Shown here: positions 1 to 12,098 of the stretch, in pieces | Layout of the letters: each line of letters opens with the position of its first letter | Numbering within the stretch: position 1 is the first letter of the stretch | Source of the DNA: Lumbricus rubellus | Taxonomy: Eukaryota; Annelida; Clitellata; Crassiclitellata; Lumbricidae | DNA: 64,000 bases | Assembly (NCBI GenBank): GCA_945859605.1 | Contig: OX243817.1 | Coordinates: 16,922,252 to 16,986,251 of the forward strand | Direction: 5' to 3' | Made by a program: the position numbers and the translations under genes | The notes under the pieces: model-generated | Database searches by the model: none | What the model was told of the DNA's origin: nothing | What the model saw: the letters and a program-made list of their open reading frames with translations, nothing else

Positions 1-1093
1 GTAGTTAAGTTTAATTAAGATTACTGCATAACTTGTAAATGTAAAGCACAGTGCGTCTTGAAGGTGCTTTATTAAAGAAAAGATTATTATTACTATATGA
101 GTTATTAAAAGACTTGCAGCTACTCTCCAATAACATCCTTAGAACATTATACAATTCACTTTAATTTCATCCCACTTTAGTCATGGCACTATAGCATGAG
201 CATTGAGCAGGTAGTTATCAAACTCCATTCCAATCTAGTATACGCCTATTGCAAAAAGTTTCGAGATCACAGCTGGTGTAAAAACCTGGCCAATACCTCA
301 GATCTGCTTAAAAGTCTTACCGTACTTTACTTACTCTATTTGATATTTAATCTCCAACTTACTACCTTCATTTACCATCATCACAATCATACTTCACTCA
401 TTCTATCTTCACTCATTTGACAAACGTTTCTATTCATGGCCATTATACTTTCAGTTTTTGCTTTGCAATATGTCAAACTAAAGTTAGACAATCATCTGCT
501 AGAATGCCCAAATCTAAACCATAAGTGTCTAGGCTTCTTAATTGCAGATCAGCCAGTGGACAGCCAGGATCCTGAACACACCTGAGCAGAATGGGAGGAT
601 CTGGGATTGGGTTCAACAACCCTGGCTCCAGATATGTTTAATGATGTATTTTTAGCAAAGAGCACCTCTGAGTAGTTACTTGTATCTTGAAGAGGCACTA
701 TATAAATTCTCAGAATGAATGAATGAATGAAAGAAACAACCAAATCAGGTTTTAAGAGTCTTAATTTTCATCAGCCACTAACATAAAAATCAATAAGCCT
801 TAGGAAAAGAACAAAAACTGAAAGATTAAACTTTTCCATTAATAGAGAAGACAAAATGGTTTTGTAATTAGACCTAAAAAATTAGAAGTTATAAATATCG
901 AATACACTAACTCAGACTTAGGGCAGCACTTAAACACAAGTTGCAGGGCAACAAAATCGTAAAAATGCAAATCCACTTGGAAACGAAAAACCCTTTAACG
1001 CATTTCTGTTGAAACATTTTGTGGCTTTGAAAAGTGGTAACTTGACACAGAACATTTAACCAATCACAAAAGACACACAGCACCACAGCCTAC
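1..1093. other. Intron and left edge of the minus-strand adaptor gene
   Basis: AT-rich sequence lying downstream (on the minus strand) of the last visible adaptor-gene exon. I see no further exon here. Around 686-735 there is a SINE-tail-like motif (ggcactatataaat) followed by GAAT repeats. The remaining 3' exons of the gene should lie beyond the left edge. Confidence 0.5.
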
Positions 1094-1303
1094 CTCTGAT
1101 AAATTCTGTCTCTGGTTCTCTGACTGTCTGTCCGTTGGAATAACTGCAGATGCTTTGTCATTAGCCTTCTCCTCCATCTGCCTCATCACCCAATCCAGTT
1201 TTGCTTTTAGCTCCTGATGTTCAGCTATTTCCATCTTCCGTTCTTCCTCCACCACCTCCAGTCTTCTTGTTAATTCACTCACTTTCAACGTAAGAGCTTC
1301 AAC
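1094..1303 (-). CDS. Coiled-coil adaptor (TNIP/optineurin-like), exon 3
   Basis: This 210-nt exon encodes 70 residues, phase 0 at both ends. It begins VEALTLKVSELTRRLEVVEE and ends near SENQRQNLSE. Its charged heptad-like spacing of L, V and I is typical of a long coiled coil. On the minus strand the acceptor is ACTCAG before GTTGAAG and the donor is AGAG followed by GTAGGC. Phase 0 agrees with the end of the preceding visible exon (4412-4872), though another phase-0 exon could lie between them. A stretch like LKAKLD also occurs in the central coiled coil of vertebrate TNIP1, but coiled coils match easily by composition. The gene continues past the left edge. Function is inferred from the upstream exon: a homodimeric cytoplasmic scaffold. 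Confidence 0.6.
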
Positions 1304-1332
1304 CTGAGTTCTTTTAACAAATAAACACAAGT

Positions 1333-1550
1333 GTGGGATGCGGTGGTGTAGTGGGTATGTTCGTCGCGTTGCAGCCGAAGGGTTGCAGGTTCGAATCCAC
1401 CTCAAGTCGCCGCGTAAGGACCTTGGGCAAGTCCTTCACTCGCAGTTGCTCAGCGTTTCAACGTGAAATTCCGATGCAATGTCCACTCTGCAGTCGGGAG
1501 AGTCTCTGAGTAGTGAGCTTGAAGGGGCGCTATAACAAGTGCACATACAA
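1333..1550 (+). repeat. tRNA-derived SINE, copy 1
   Basis: The head carries a tRNA-like A-box region and a B box, GGTTCGAATCC, at 1388-1398. The body matches copies at 25945-26190 and 62180-62389, sharing the words caagtccttcactcgca and aatgca. It ends gcgctataacaagtgcacat. It lies antisense in an intron, about 30 nt from the acceptor of exon 3 of the adaptor gene. Confidence 0.8.
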
Positions 1551-2354
1551 GCAATGCTACTGTATGAATACTTAACAGATACTACTTGAATCAACTGTGA
1601 AGTACAAGAGGAGCAGAATAAAAGCAGAAGAGCAGTCCCTTCGGCTAGTCTTGAGAGGTTGCCCCATGACTTAATATGAGCTTGTCCTCAGCATACAAGG
1701 CTGGGTGACCAGTCTTCTCCCTAACCGTTTGTACAGCGTACCTATCATATCTGAGTTGGACAATTCTAGCAAATTTCTGTCGTGAGTCGTGACATGGGTT
1801 TGAACCACGGATCTTTGTGTTGTCAGTAAAGCATGTGAACGGCAAATCTATGAAATGCTGAAGTTTACTCAATGCCATGTAATGAAACGCCACAAAAGAT
1901 CAGCATCATATGTCAAGTGGCAAACGCTGAAAACCAGTCATGGTTTCATGTAAAGAAGCAGAATATTCTTTTCCATGTAATCTGAACGCTTGAGATGCTG
2001 AGTTAACTGCCCTCAGTTATGAACAAACAGGATGACAGTATATGCTGAGCAATAAACCCCATTTCCATTGAGAGAACACTATTTCTAGGTTTTTACTACA
2101 ATAAACTTTACTCAGACAAGTGGAAGGGTCTTTCATAGTTGAGATTTGACATGGTTTTAAAATCAGTCATACAAACACAGATCGCAATATTTGAACACAT
2201 GATGACACAGATAGCTAAATTGGAAATAATGAAACAACACCAGGTACAGTCAGCATGGCAGCCATTTAAAGTGAATATATATTTCCTGGTCTACTGCTAA
2301 ATAAAACATCAGAAGAGATTCTAAACAAAGCTAGAGAATGTTAAAACAGATATA
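1551..2354. other. Intron sequence without recognised features
   Basis: AT-rich intron of the minus-strand adaptor gene between the SINE and the transposon at 2355. I see no exon with splice sites and no clear repeat structure. Confidence 0.4.
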
Positions 2355-3375
2355 CACCGTGAGTCAAAAAAAAGTAAGCCAAATTGTTTTTCATATACCT
2401 CTAATGCCTGATAACATATCACGCTAAAATTTTCCAAATATCTAGAGAATTGGACCAAGAATATGATTCCAAAATTTCATGGGATAAAATTGAACGGATA
2501 AAAAGATATGAATCTGTAAACTTCATATGCCGAAATTGCCGTTTATAAGCAATTTTTTTGTCAGATTCAATAAAAAATAAGCTAAACTGTTTTTATTATA
2601 TCTCCAATGCCAGCTAATTAATCATACTAAAACTTTCTAGATATTTCGATAATTGAACCTAGAATAGGATTCCAAAATATCATGTAATAAATTTGAACGG
2701 ATAGAAAGATATGAATATTTGAACTTCATCTCCGAAATTTCAGTTTTCAGCAAATCTGTTATGGTGCTCGCTGCAGTTTTGATGCCTGATAATTCCCAAT
2801 TTTGGTCTTCAGTGATCCTTGAGTAAAATTTTATGGAATATAAAGTGTGGAGCATGCATAATGAAAGACCGAGTCTACCAGACAACAATCCATGATATAA
2901 ACGATCTGAAGCAACGCTTGTTGGAAGTGTGGGATGGCCTGGACCAGAGGATAATCGACGATGCTGTTGCCTAATGGCGCCTGCGCCTCAAGGCTTGCGT
3001 GCAAGCTGACGGATGACATTTTGAGCATCTTATTTAATTAAATAATCAAATCATACTGTTGGGGTCATAATGCTAGTTCAATTATCTACATATCTGGAAA
3101 TGTTTAGAATGATTGATCATCAGGCATTAGAGATATGAGAAAAAGTTTGACCTACATTTTACTGAATCTGACAGAAAATTGCTTGTAAACGGCAATTTCG
3201 GCATATGAAGTTTAAAGATTCATATCTTTTTATCCGTTCAATTTTATCCCATGAAATTTTGGAATCATATTCTTGGTCCAATTCTCTAGATATTTGGAAA
3301 ATTTTAGCGTGATATGTTATCAGGCATTAGAGATATATAAAAAACAATTTGGCTTACTTTTTTTGACTCACGGTG
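2355..3375 (+). mobile_element. Tc1/mariner-type element with about 220-bp inverted repeats
   Basis: The ends are CACCGTGAGTCAAAAAAA and its inverse, flanked by TA at 2353-2354 and 3376-3377, the target duplication expected of Tc1/mariner elements. The inverted repeats extend about 220 bp inward, including the words gaacggataaaaagatatga and caggcattagagatat. Only a C-terminal transposase fragment remains inside, so the element is a non-autonomous deletion derivative. Confidence 0.85.
2861..3031 (+). pseudogene. Transposase C-terminal remnant
   Basis: The plus frame reads MKDRVYQTTIHDINDLKQRL, then a WDGLDQRIIDDAVA segment and an R(L)KACVQADG HFEH-like end. This is the usual C-terminus of Tc1/mariner transposases, which often end in ANGGHFEH. 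In-frame TAA and TGA codons interrupt it. The catalytic domain and the DNA-binding domain are missing. Confidence 0.75.
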
Positions 3376-4411
3376 TATATTACAAATGAACCCATACAGA
3401 AATAAATTTCTCCAAACACTTGTCAAATTTCTGAATGCTCAATGCACTTTAGAATGCATCAAAGGTGAAAAACTACAGAAAAAACTTAAGTTTACAACTT
3501 ACGTCATGTTCATTGATGGTATTTTCACATCCTGTTGAACAAAAAAAACTAATCAAAGTAATCATCTACCAGTATTTCCTTGGCTAGCAACAAAATGCTT
3601 TATAAATTTGTACAGTCATATTGACTCGAAATACTGAATACAGTTGCCAACAAGTTGAGATTTTTAGACAATTTTGAAATGTCCAAAGATGCACAATTGC
3701 CCCACAGGAGAGGCAAGCCAGGATCACAAGAAAAACCATTCAAGACTGCACAAAACATGTAACAAAGGGACAGCTATAAACTCGTTGGCAATTGCACAAT
3801 GCAACAATGGGAATTGGTTGAAACATCTGAGATGCACACCAATCAGAGGTGCCTCTAGTGCACAAGACATAAAGAGATAAAGGAAGCAGTTTTGAGATAG
3901 TGGAAAGATGCACTTGGGTTACCAGATAATAGCAAAGAACGTGTCGATGAAGATAGCCGATTTCAGAGTTCATGAATAATGCGAACGTAGTGGACGAAGG
4001 GAGGATGCCGAAGTTGGCACGCAATGAAATCATGTAGGTACTTAGGTGTTAGGTCAGAATAAGACTGGTGAATTAAAGTTCACGAACCTTGATCTGGATA
4101 CGAGCAGTAAAGGGGGACCTCTGACTGATTGCGTTTGTGTCTGTAGAGGCGCCTTTGTAACGGCATGTGCTGTGTTACAGCATCATTGAAATTGTCGTCA
4201 TTATTATTATTATTATTAGTGAGAGTGATCAAACGTGAAAGAAGAGCTGTGGGAGCAGTCAGAGAGGTAAGACTGAAGACACAGAAGAGGGGAACTTTGG
4301 AAGACACAAGAGGACTCGAGGCGCTGCAGTAAAATGTTATGGTCAGCCATGTCAAAAGCGGCAGACTACAGGCAAATGGACTTACGAGCAGAATCCTTTT
4401 TTCCAACTGAC
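3376..4411. other. Adaptor-gene intron, remaining part
   Basis: Intron sequence between the mariner derivative and exon 2 of the adaptor gene. Open frames at 3674-4033 and 4080-4439 have no splice support or recognisable composition. A short (TTA)n tract lies at 4198-4216. I see nothing else. Confidence 0.4.
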
Positions 4412-4872
4412 CTCTCTTGCTGCTGGACTTGCTAAACATGACCCTTGACCCACAACCTCAAACGATTCACTCGATGATGATGACGACGATGAAATCGCTC
4501 CACCTTTTTTTTCGACGATTGGACTGGCAAGTTCCATTTCCTTCGTTTCCTTAACTTCTCCATTTCCATCTGTCATTGATGGTTCTGAGCACTGCACACT
4601 TGTCGTCATTGACACAAAGTCATCCAAATTCGGTTCTGCAATGGTCATGTTTTGTCTGCGGGTCGCTTCCCCAGAGGCCACTAGATGGATGAAATCATCT
4701 GGTCCATTGGTCTTTGGTAATCTGACTGTGACATCGGGCAGTGATGCCACCATGTTTCTCAGGTGCTGGTAATTGGCAGATTCACGCTCATGCTTAATTT
4801 TTAACGATTGTAATTCTTTTTCTTTTGCAGTCACCTTCCTCTGTAATTCTTCATTGTCTCTCATCAGTTCAC
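4412..4872 (-). CDS. Coiled-coil adaptor (TNIP/optineurin-like), exon 2
   Basis: This 461-nt exon enters in phase 1 and leaves in phase 0. The acceptor is GGTTTTAG before GTGAAC and the donor is GAGAG followed by GTCAGT. It begins with a coiled coil (GELMRDNEELQRKVTAKEKE), continues through a polar linker, and ends with eight serines, then ESFEVV (FEVV codons 4462-4451) and GQGSC. A serine-preceded F-x-x-V is the pattern of an LC3-interacting region. Vertebrate TNIP1 carries SSEFEVV and optineurin carries SSEDSFVEI at comparable positions after the N-terminal coiled coil. By analogy the product would be a cytoplasmic ubiquitin- and ATG8-binding adaptor in NF-kB or selective autophagy control. 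The ubiquitin-binding domain of those families is not in this window, so the assignment is tentative. Another coiled-coil protein remains possible. Confidence 0.65.
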
Positions 4873-5181
4873 CTAAAACCAAATAAATCAATAATAAGAC
4901 ACAGGTTGGTTTATTTCTTGCTACAGGTGAATATTAATCAAGACTTAGTTTGCTATTTATAAACTAGACGCAGTCAGCATACACCTGATACCTACATCTC
5001 CATGTCCGAGTTCCCTACTTGCCTCTAAAGATATATCAAATCAAAACATAAATAAATAACCAAAATGGTATCCCATGCCAATTTAACCCTGATCAATAGC
5101 ACAGTACTCTTGGAAAGGTTGGCATACTAATTATACTTGTTAACTTATAAAACAGAATAAATTTAAATCTTTATATATGTA

Positions 5182-5580
5182 AGGCGTAAAAAAATTGTTG
5201 TGTTTCCGGTAACGCGACCGACCCATTTTTAGGGCCGCGACCCAAATATTTTTGTAAAAAAATTTATAAAAAAAAAAAAAAAATCAAATTTTTTTTACAT
5301 TTGTATTGACATAAAACTGCTCGTCAAAGCAGACGTCAACAAAATGAAATTAATATGACTGTTTCTAGAGCAGTTTTAGGTGCAGACAGTCGGGAAATAG
5401 GCAGTTTATACTTGCTTAGAACACGTACTTTGTTTCAGCGTGCAAAAAAGACTAGTGGGGTATACCTTTTTCGGATAGTCACTGCATAAAAATATTTTAC
5501 AAAATAAAAATATTTTCCGACCTACCTACCCAATTTTTTTTAGCTCTGTTACCGGAAACACAACATATTTTTTTTTGGCC
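5182..5580. mobile_element. Non-autonomous inverted-repeat element in adaptor intron 1
   Basis: The word GTTGTGTTTCCGGTAAC near 5195-5213 recurs inverted at 5547-5565. Both are preceded outward by an A/T homopolymer and AGGC/GGCC, with TA at 5180-5181 and 5581-5582. Terminal repeats are about 33 bp and imperfect. There is no coding capacity. It may be a mariner-type MITE, but the superfamily is uncertain. Confidence 0.6.
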
Positions 5581-5985
5581 TAATGAACGCACAATTTTCA
5601 ACTTATTTCATCTTTACTTCACAACCACTTCATGCAACAGAAGTTAGCACACAACACCTGCCAGCTGTTCCTTTGCCTGTGCTAACCAGAATGAAACTTA
5701 CTGAGTACCGGCAAGTATTTATAAATTATTTGCTTCATTTTATTTTACAACACCTTCAAATCATGATCATATGAAGTAATGGCCTTTAATCTTTTAATCG
5801 TTTACCCCGAGAATATCCGCTGAAAATGGGCTTAAAATTTAAAAATTAACGGGTAAAGGGTTAACACAGACATTTTGCATTGACATGCATAATACCATGC
5901 CATTGTTGCTACCGTGCATTATGCATATCATGATCTGTTATGCACCTATGTGCAAGTTCATGCAACAAATGGATTTGGCACTGAC

Positions 5986-6295
5986 CAAAGAGTCTCTGCA
6001 ACTGCTGATCTTTCTCCTTCTTCTGCAACAACACTGGTCCATCATCAATTTCAGATCGGTTCTGCAACATCTGTTGGTACCTGCCATCTCCGTAGAAGAA
6101 CGATGAACTAGCCGCTCGATATCCGAGGTCACTGCATGTTGCATTTCTATGAAGCGAAGACGCTGCTTGCGGGCCGCTGTAGATTCCAAAAGCCGTGGGG
6201 GGTCCATGCGGGTTGGGAGGATGAGGAGGTCCACGTCCAGCATTCAATAGGAACCTCTGCTCATCCGATGTTTCCAATAACCTGCGCTCATCCAT
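5986..6295 (-). CDS. Coiled-coil adaptor (TNIP/optineurin-like), exon 1 with start codon
   Basis: The start codon at 6295-6293 is the first in-frame ATG after a TAG fourteen codons upstream. The exon encodes 103 residues plus one base, then the donor TTTG followed by GTCAGT. Phase 1 joins exon 2 to give QLQRLFGELMRDNEELQRKV, an uninterrupted coiled coil. The N-terminus (MDERRLLETSDEQRFLL) is followed by a Pro/Gly-rich stretch (residues about 22-40) and a Ser-rich patch near SSSFFYGDGRYQQ. The coiled coil begins near VLLQKKEKDQQLQ. The prolines before the coil suggest a disordered tail. The joined exons give at least 327 residues, and the gene is incomplete at its 3' end. No promoter was identified. 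Confidence 0.6.
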
Positions 6296-9200
6296 TACAT
6301 GAAGACTGGTATTAAGCTCTAAACATTGCTAGCTCTTTGCTCTGCTTGATTCAACCTCTTTCGATAATTCAGACCTGTGCAACAATATTCAACAACAATA
6401 ATCAGTTACATATTAAATTATATGTACACTACCATTTCATACAATCACTATAACAAAATATGATAATTATATCATACTATATAATATGAAAGCTCACTCC
6501 TCTCTTCAATCAGCATATGCTGGAAAGTATGTTGTTCCTGGTACAATCATGTCTTGTCTTTGACCGGCGTTCATTTGCCATCTGGAACTCTCTGCCTCCT
6601 TCATATTCATAACTCTCAAGATTAGTAATACCAGTAGTTCTCAAACTTTTCTCTTGTACCAAAGGGTAAATATCGAATATATGACATATATGACATAACA
6701 TCATAGAAGGTCATATAACAAAACAACAGGCATCAGAATGCCCCTTGCAATCAATTGTTAGGGGAAATCGCAGTTCTCTTGCAGGGTGTGTGGAGGGTAT
6801 TAGAATCCTAGGATGAAAGATGGGTATAAACAAGTGGATAAATTCAAAAAAAGAAGCACAGAATAGCTGATCAAAGAAAGATGGTCTAAAAACAGATCAT
6901 TTTAAAAAAATTCTTTCACTCACCAATGAGCTACACCTGGCATGTCGCCATTTAAAAATCACTGAGTTATACTGTCTTCCACTCTAAACTGAAGACTTAC
7001 TTCTTCCAATCTACTTATATGGCTCTCAATGGTTGTGTACTCTGTTTTGATATTGAAATTTTTGATGATGCCCTCCTTTTATAAAGACGGCATCATCCAA
7101 ATCAAACTTTATAGTAATAATAATTTAATAGCTATTTTCACAATGTCATAGACTGATGATAGTTGTCATGATTCATCAGGTCTATTGTACATGATTTCTA
7201 CTGCTTTTTCAATGTTGCACTGCCTCATTAATGCTTCAAAATGCAATAGTATTTTGCTAATTATATTAATATTAATTCGATAGATTTCACTCCCTGTTTT
7301 ATCATCAATTATATCAAATAAAATAAGTTTAATTTTAACATTCCTCTCAAAGTTTAAAAAATCATTGCAAACCTTGGTACTTAGCAATACAAGGGAAGTT
7401 TAACATTTCTAATGACTTCTTTCATTTCCTGGTCCTTTTAACATCAAGCCAAATGGATCACTATTTATGTTGAGTTGGTGCATACTGCAATGAAACATTA
7501 ACCATGCTCTACATATGACCAGAAGATCGCATCATCGACTCATAATGCAATTAAAGCGTAATATCCCAAACTTGTCAAAGTAAAGTTTCTTTAAGTTGCT
7601 TGCATCAAATGCAGCTGGGTTTACCTCCCAACTAATGCTAATATTTTTAATTAGATTCATTTATTGACACATAAACACCAACCAAAAAGAAAACATCACA
7701 AATATACAATGCTACTACCACATGCATGGTTCCCACTCATTTTTTTAATTACCAAACTTTCCCTGACTTTTCAGATAACTTTTTAAAAAATCCAGATACA
7801 ACAATCAACGAATGTTTGAATAATAAAATAAATGTTAATATCCTTTTACTGGCACCTCTCCCACTTTCACTTCCCACTTTCACTTATTCATTTTGTTTTT
7901 AAAGTGAATAAATGTCCATGAAAAACTGTCATCAATCCACAGTACGAAAATAATTATTTTCATTAGCCTAGTCTCAATTTACGCTAAGAATCATTTTATC
8001 ATTTCATCCACTTTCATCAACGCAAAAATTATACAAACCATTTTGAATGGCTTCCGATACAAGAGAAATAGTTCCATTCGACTTTGACCCCAGGAAGAGA
8101 ATACCACAGACCTTTATATGTAATGAAAACCTTCTCAGCACCCATCAATGCACTACCAGCGTCATCACTCGCACTACATGCATTATAACTGCTTAGCAAT
8201 GTAAAGTACACGATTGAAACCTGGTAGTAACTTAGAAACGCATACGGGTGCAACTCGAATTCCGTAAACGAATTTCGGCCCAATCCCCAAAATCGATTTT
8301 CACTAAATCTAATAATTTTCAGATACTAAACTGCGTTATCAACAACACTTAATAGAATCATTATCCCATGTAATCAATTTAACTTTGAATAATTTTCGGA
8401 AACTCGGCCGCTTTCTATTATGAACTGTTTTTGGGAAAGAGGGCTTTTATGTATTTACGGGGAAATCGGATGGACCCTACGCATACATCGGTTTAACCCG
8501 CACAAGAAAAAACACTGCATATCATGACTTTTATTTTTAAAAAGCCCATAAGAGCAAGTGACAACACTCGTTGATTTACATTCAAGGACACAATACATCG
8601 GGGGAGGGGAGACATAAAGCTGCCTTTTGGAATTTTCACAGGAGAATGTGCGTTGCCTAGGGCCTAGGCAATGGTTAGCTGGAGAGGAGTAGTTTCCAAA
8701 CAGAAACCACCACGTCACAATTGTCAACCCTAGATAAGCTTCCTATTTATTGGTGTATTTAAATGGGACTTGGAATTATTCAAAGGAAGTAATTTGCCAA
8801 AATGAAGTTTTCCTTTGCATAAAATACGATGGCCCAATGTGATTATATGACAACGGGAAAACACCGTGAGCTGGAAATTCCTAAATTATCGCTATCAATG
8901 TCCCGCTCTTAAAGAACGTCGTGTTGTGATTTAAAATCAACAGCACTGAAAAAGGTATGATTTTATTGTAATCGGTATTAAAATATTAGTGTATAATTAT
9001 ACGTCTTACTCACTCAAGTAAATTAACGAGTGCAACACAAATGTAAGACAAGATTAAAAACTACGTCCAACCACAGTGACCAAGTGTTTACTATAGATTC
9101 TTAATAAGCGTTCTTTACCAACGATAGATATCAGTGATAGATATCAAATTTCACAGGACTGGAAACTAAACCGTGACTAAACTCCGTCGACGGTGGCGGC

Positions 9201-9339
9201 GCCACCATAATAGGTCTATATATTATTATATTCGTTTATTTGAGAAAAACAATCTGACAATAGGCCTAACGCAGAAATGTTAACATGAGTGATAATGAAT
9301 AATGAAATTTCAGTTAGATAGTCTTAGAATAAACCAGTA
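6296..9339. other. Intergenic region, nothing recognised
   Basis: AT-rich DNA upstream of the minus-strand adaptor gene. Short open frames (for example 8029-8283 and 8455-8727, minus) lack splice context and protein-like composition. The adaptor gene's promoter and any 5' untranslated exon should lie near 6300-7000, but I see no diagnostic motif. Confidence 0.4.
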
Positions 9340-9835
9340 AATATTTTTATATAATGATCGTGGAATAAGTTGAGAGTTGTCCTTTGGTGGGAGAATAAGG
9401 TTGTGCTCTGGGTCTTAATTGATGAGAGCTAGGGGTCGGAGTGGAGGTATAGGAGTTGGTGAAGTACATGTTTGGGGTTGTGTAAATTGGCGAAGGAGTT
9501 TTGCATCAGCTACGTTGGCAAGTTCGGAGATTGTTGGAAAGGTTATCTCTAGGTAACCTAGGCGTTTAGCTCTTTTATGAGTTTTTCAAGGCACTCTTTG
9601 TCGGAAGCCAGGGTGAGACCCCACCAGGGTGGGGATCGAGGCATATAGCGTAGTTTAGCTACGGTGTAGTGGCTTTGGTTACTTTATGGATGGATGAGGA
9701 GGAGAGGCCATGGGTTTTGAGTTTTCTGATAGCCTAGAAAGAGGAGCAGGTAGCTGTGAGGTACGTGGTCTATATGGGCTGTGAGTTTGAGGTTATCTTG
9801 AAGGATGACACCCAGTATCTTCATAGTTGTAATAT
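9340..9835 (-). pseudogene. 3' end of a CR1-like LINE reverse transcriptase
   Basis: The minus strand reads, with breaks, MKILGVILQDNLKLTAHIDH, AIRKLKTHGLSSSSIHKVTK, WWGLTLASDKECLEKLIK and a final proline-rich LILPPKDN(L) segment. This series of motifs marks the post-catalytic part of non-LTR retrotransposon reverse transcriptases that end in ..PR.L(Y). Stops and frame changes show an old truncated copy. The catalytic FADD region is absent. Confidence 0.7.
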
Positions 9836-10997
9836 CCAGTAGCAACTGTAGTAACTGTTATAACTCCGCCACTGCTTGCACTAGGGAATGACAGTGCCTG
9901 TCATTGCTGTAGGGCTGTGTAAGCCTACTGGTAAATTTAGAGGAGAGTACACGCTTACGACCGAAAATTTTGACTTTTTCGTGGTGAAATTTTCCGACAA
10001 TCTTTGTTCAGTCATCGAATTTTCTGATGATCTTTTGATCACTGGAGGGTTTTCTGAAGATTTTTCTGCCTCGTAATGCGTTTACGTCTACCGCGGGGCA
10101 AGCCTAAATCGCTGATTTCCTTAATTTATTACGGCACTTTGCTTCTTATGAAACGCGATCTTCTGCTGTTTTCTTTTTTTGTTGGAATCTAATTATAATT
10201 TTTTAACTGTGAGCTAGGCGAGTATACGTACACGGAATACTCGACCTCATCCCTTGGATATTGTATCTCCCTCCATTTTACGTAGGAAATATTCAGGTGG
10301 ACATAACCCGCACTTAATTAGGGTATAATTGATGATGATGGTTCTCTGCCCGAAGGCAGGTCCTATGGCCTGCGCCACCTGGGGATGAGATGAGTGAGGT
10401 GGTTTCCCGTTGCTTTCCCCACAGAAAATGATGGGTAAGCAACTTGCCTAAGGTCGCTTCGCAGCAGCTTGCGCCACCGCGTCCCATGCGTGCTAGCCCG
10501 AGATATCTAAATCTCCGAGTGTCAACTCCCAGCCGGCAGTGTGTAATCTAGACGTCTCTACAAAAAAGTTCTCCCCAGGATTGACATTCCCCCCAGAAAA
10601 ATTTGACAAAATGGTATTGGTTTTTAGTTACTGTTTTCATAATTGTTTTACATGAAGTGTTATAATATACTGTGATATTATTTACTATTATATTATTATA
10701 ATGACATTATTTACTGCTACAATATCAAGACAGTCAGCAGAATATACAGATTCAGTGAAAATCTTGCAGAAAGAAGATCATTTCGCAATGAGCATAACTT
10801 ACTGTATATACTTGTATAAACACTATTTTTGCCTAACTAAAAACAGAGATCACATTTCCTCCAGAAAATTTGAAAAAATGATAAGTTTTTAGTTGCTGCA
10901 TGTTTACATCATCGCAATAGGCTACATGAACTGTTATAATAATATACTGTAATATTATTTACTATTTCATGGTTAAATTATTTACTATAATAGTAAT
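9836..10997. other. Repeat-rich intergenic stretch
   Basis: 10330-10545 is a denser, possibly repetitive segment with wording like the SINE body (acttgcctaaggtcgc). At 10536-10560 the motif cagtgtgtaatctagacgtc matches the left end of the MITE at 25283. No coding region was recognised. Confidence 0.35.
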
Positions 10998-11005
10998 ATA
11001 TGACA

Positions 11006-11263
11006 CAGGGGTTATTCTAAGAAATATTTAGAACTGCACAAAACGACCTTTTTAGTCGTCCGGACCAAATGTTTGATCGTCGAAATCCCGTGAAAATATT
11101 ACCATTTTGAAATTTTCCCGACCCCCAAAAAACTCATGACCATTTTTTAGTCCTTCATTCACTATAACACTATGAGTTACTGCACAAAATCTTATTTTCA
11201 ACTGCACAAATTTCTTTTCCAACTACACACTTTGTGTCCAGCTGCACGTTAAAATAACCTCTG
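11006..11263. mobile_element. hAT-type MITE
   Basis: The ends CAGGGGTTATTCTAA and TTAAAATAACCTCTG form inverted repeats. The exact 8-bp duplication atatgaca flanks the element at 10998-11005 and 11264-11271, as expected for hAT. The 258-bp interior is non-coding and contains acgacctttttagtcgtc, a word shared with other elements here. Confidence 0.85.
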
Positions 11264-11625
11264 ATATGACACTTATTATTTGAACACCTAGTAAAAAATT
11301 ATTACTAAATGTGGCTTCCCGATTTTGGTACCGGTAGTTTATTAGTTTTTGGTTAATTTGTGTACCGTACCATTAAATATGATTTTCGGAAAGTGTATCT
11401 TGGTCAGCAATTCAGGACCATTTTGGGAAACAGGGATAAGCTGATTATAGGCCTAGTGCTGAAAAGTCAGCTTATATACTATTATATTCACGTCTGCAGT
11501 TATTCATTAGAATAACCCAGCAACAGCAGAACTGAGCTGCTGAACTCGATACATAAAGATATTGTTATTGTAATTATAATTATATAATATATTAAATTAT
11601 ACTGAAATCCTAAAACACTTTTTAT

Positions 11626-12098
11626 CAGTACTGAAATAATGGAGTTATTTTGTAGAAATTGCATCTTCAAAGGGTACCATTACAGTGTGGAAAATCCCAC
11701 AAAAATATTTTTAAAGTATTGCATATATTTATTAAAGTCTTAGGCCACTCTTATAAGCACTGACAAAGTAGAGCTATTTTGTTAACATGACATCTTAAAT
11801 TGCTGCCATTGCAATGTGGAAATTCAAAAAGTTTTCGATGGGGCACTGAAAAAGTACAGCTATTTTGTTAAGATGGCACCTTAAAATTCTGCCATTGCAA
11901 TGTGAAATATAAAAAGTTTCTGATGAGACTCTGAAAAAGTACAGCTATTTTTGTTAAGATGACACGTTAAAATGCTGGCATTGCAATGTGAAAATTCAAA
12001 AAGTTACTGATGAGGTTCTGTAAAAGTACAGCTATTTTGTTAAGATGACACCTTAAAATTCTGCCATTGCAATGTGAAAATTCAAAAAGTTTCTGATA
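11626..12098 (+). repeat. Tandem repeat of about 85 bp
   Basis: Four clear copies lie between about 11755 and 12098, with a more diverged one before. Each copy contains gtacagctattttgttaag, a gccattgcaatgtg block and caaaaagtttctgatg. Copies differ by point changes. I see no open frame across them. Confidence 0.8.
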
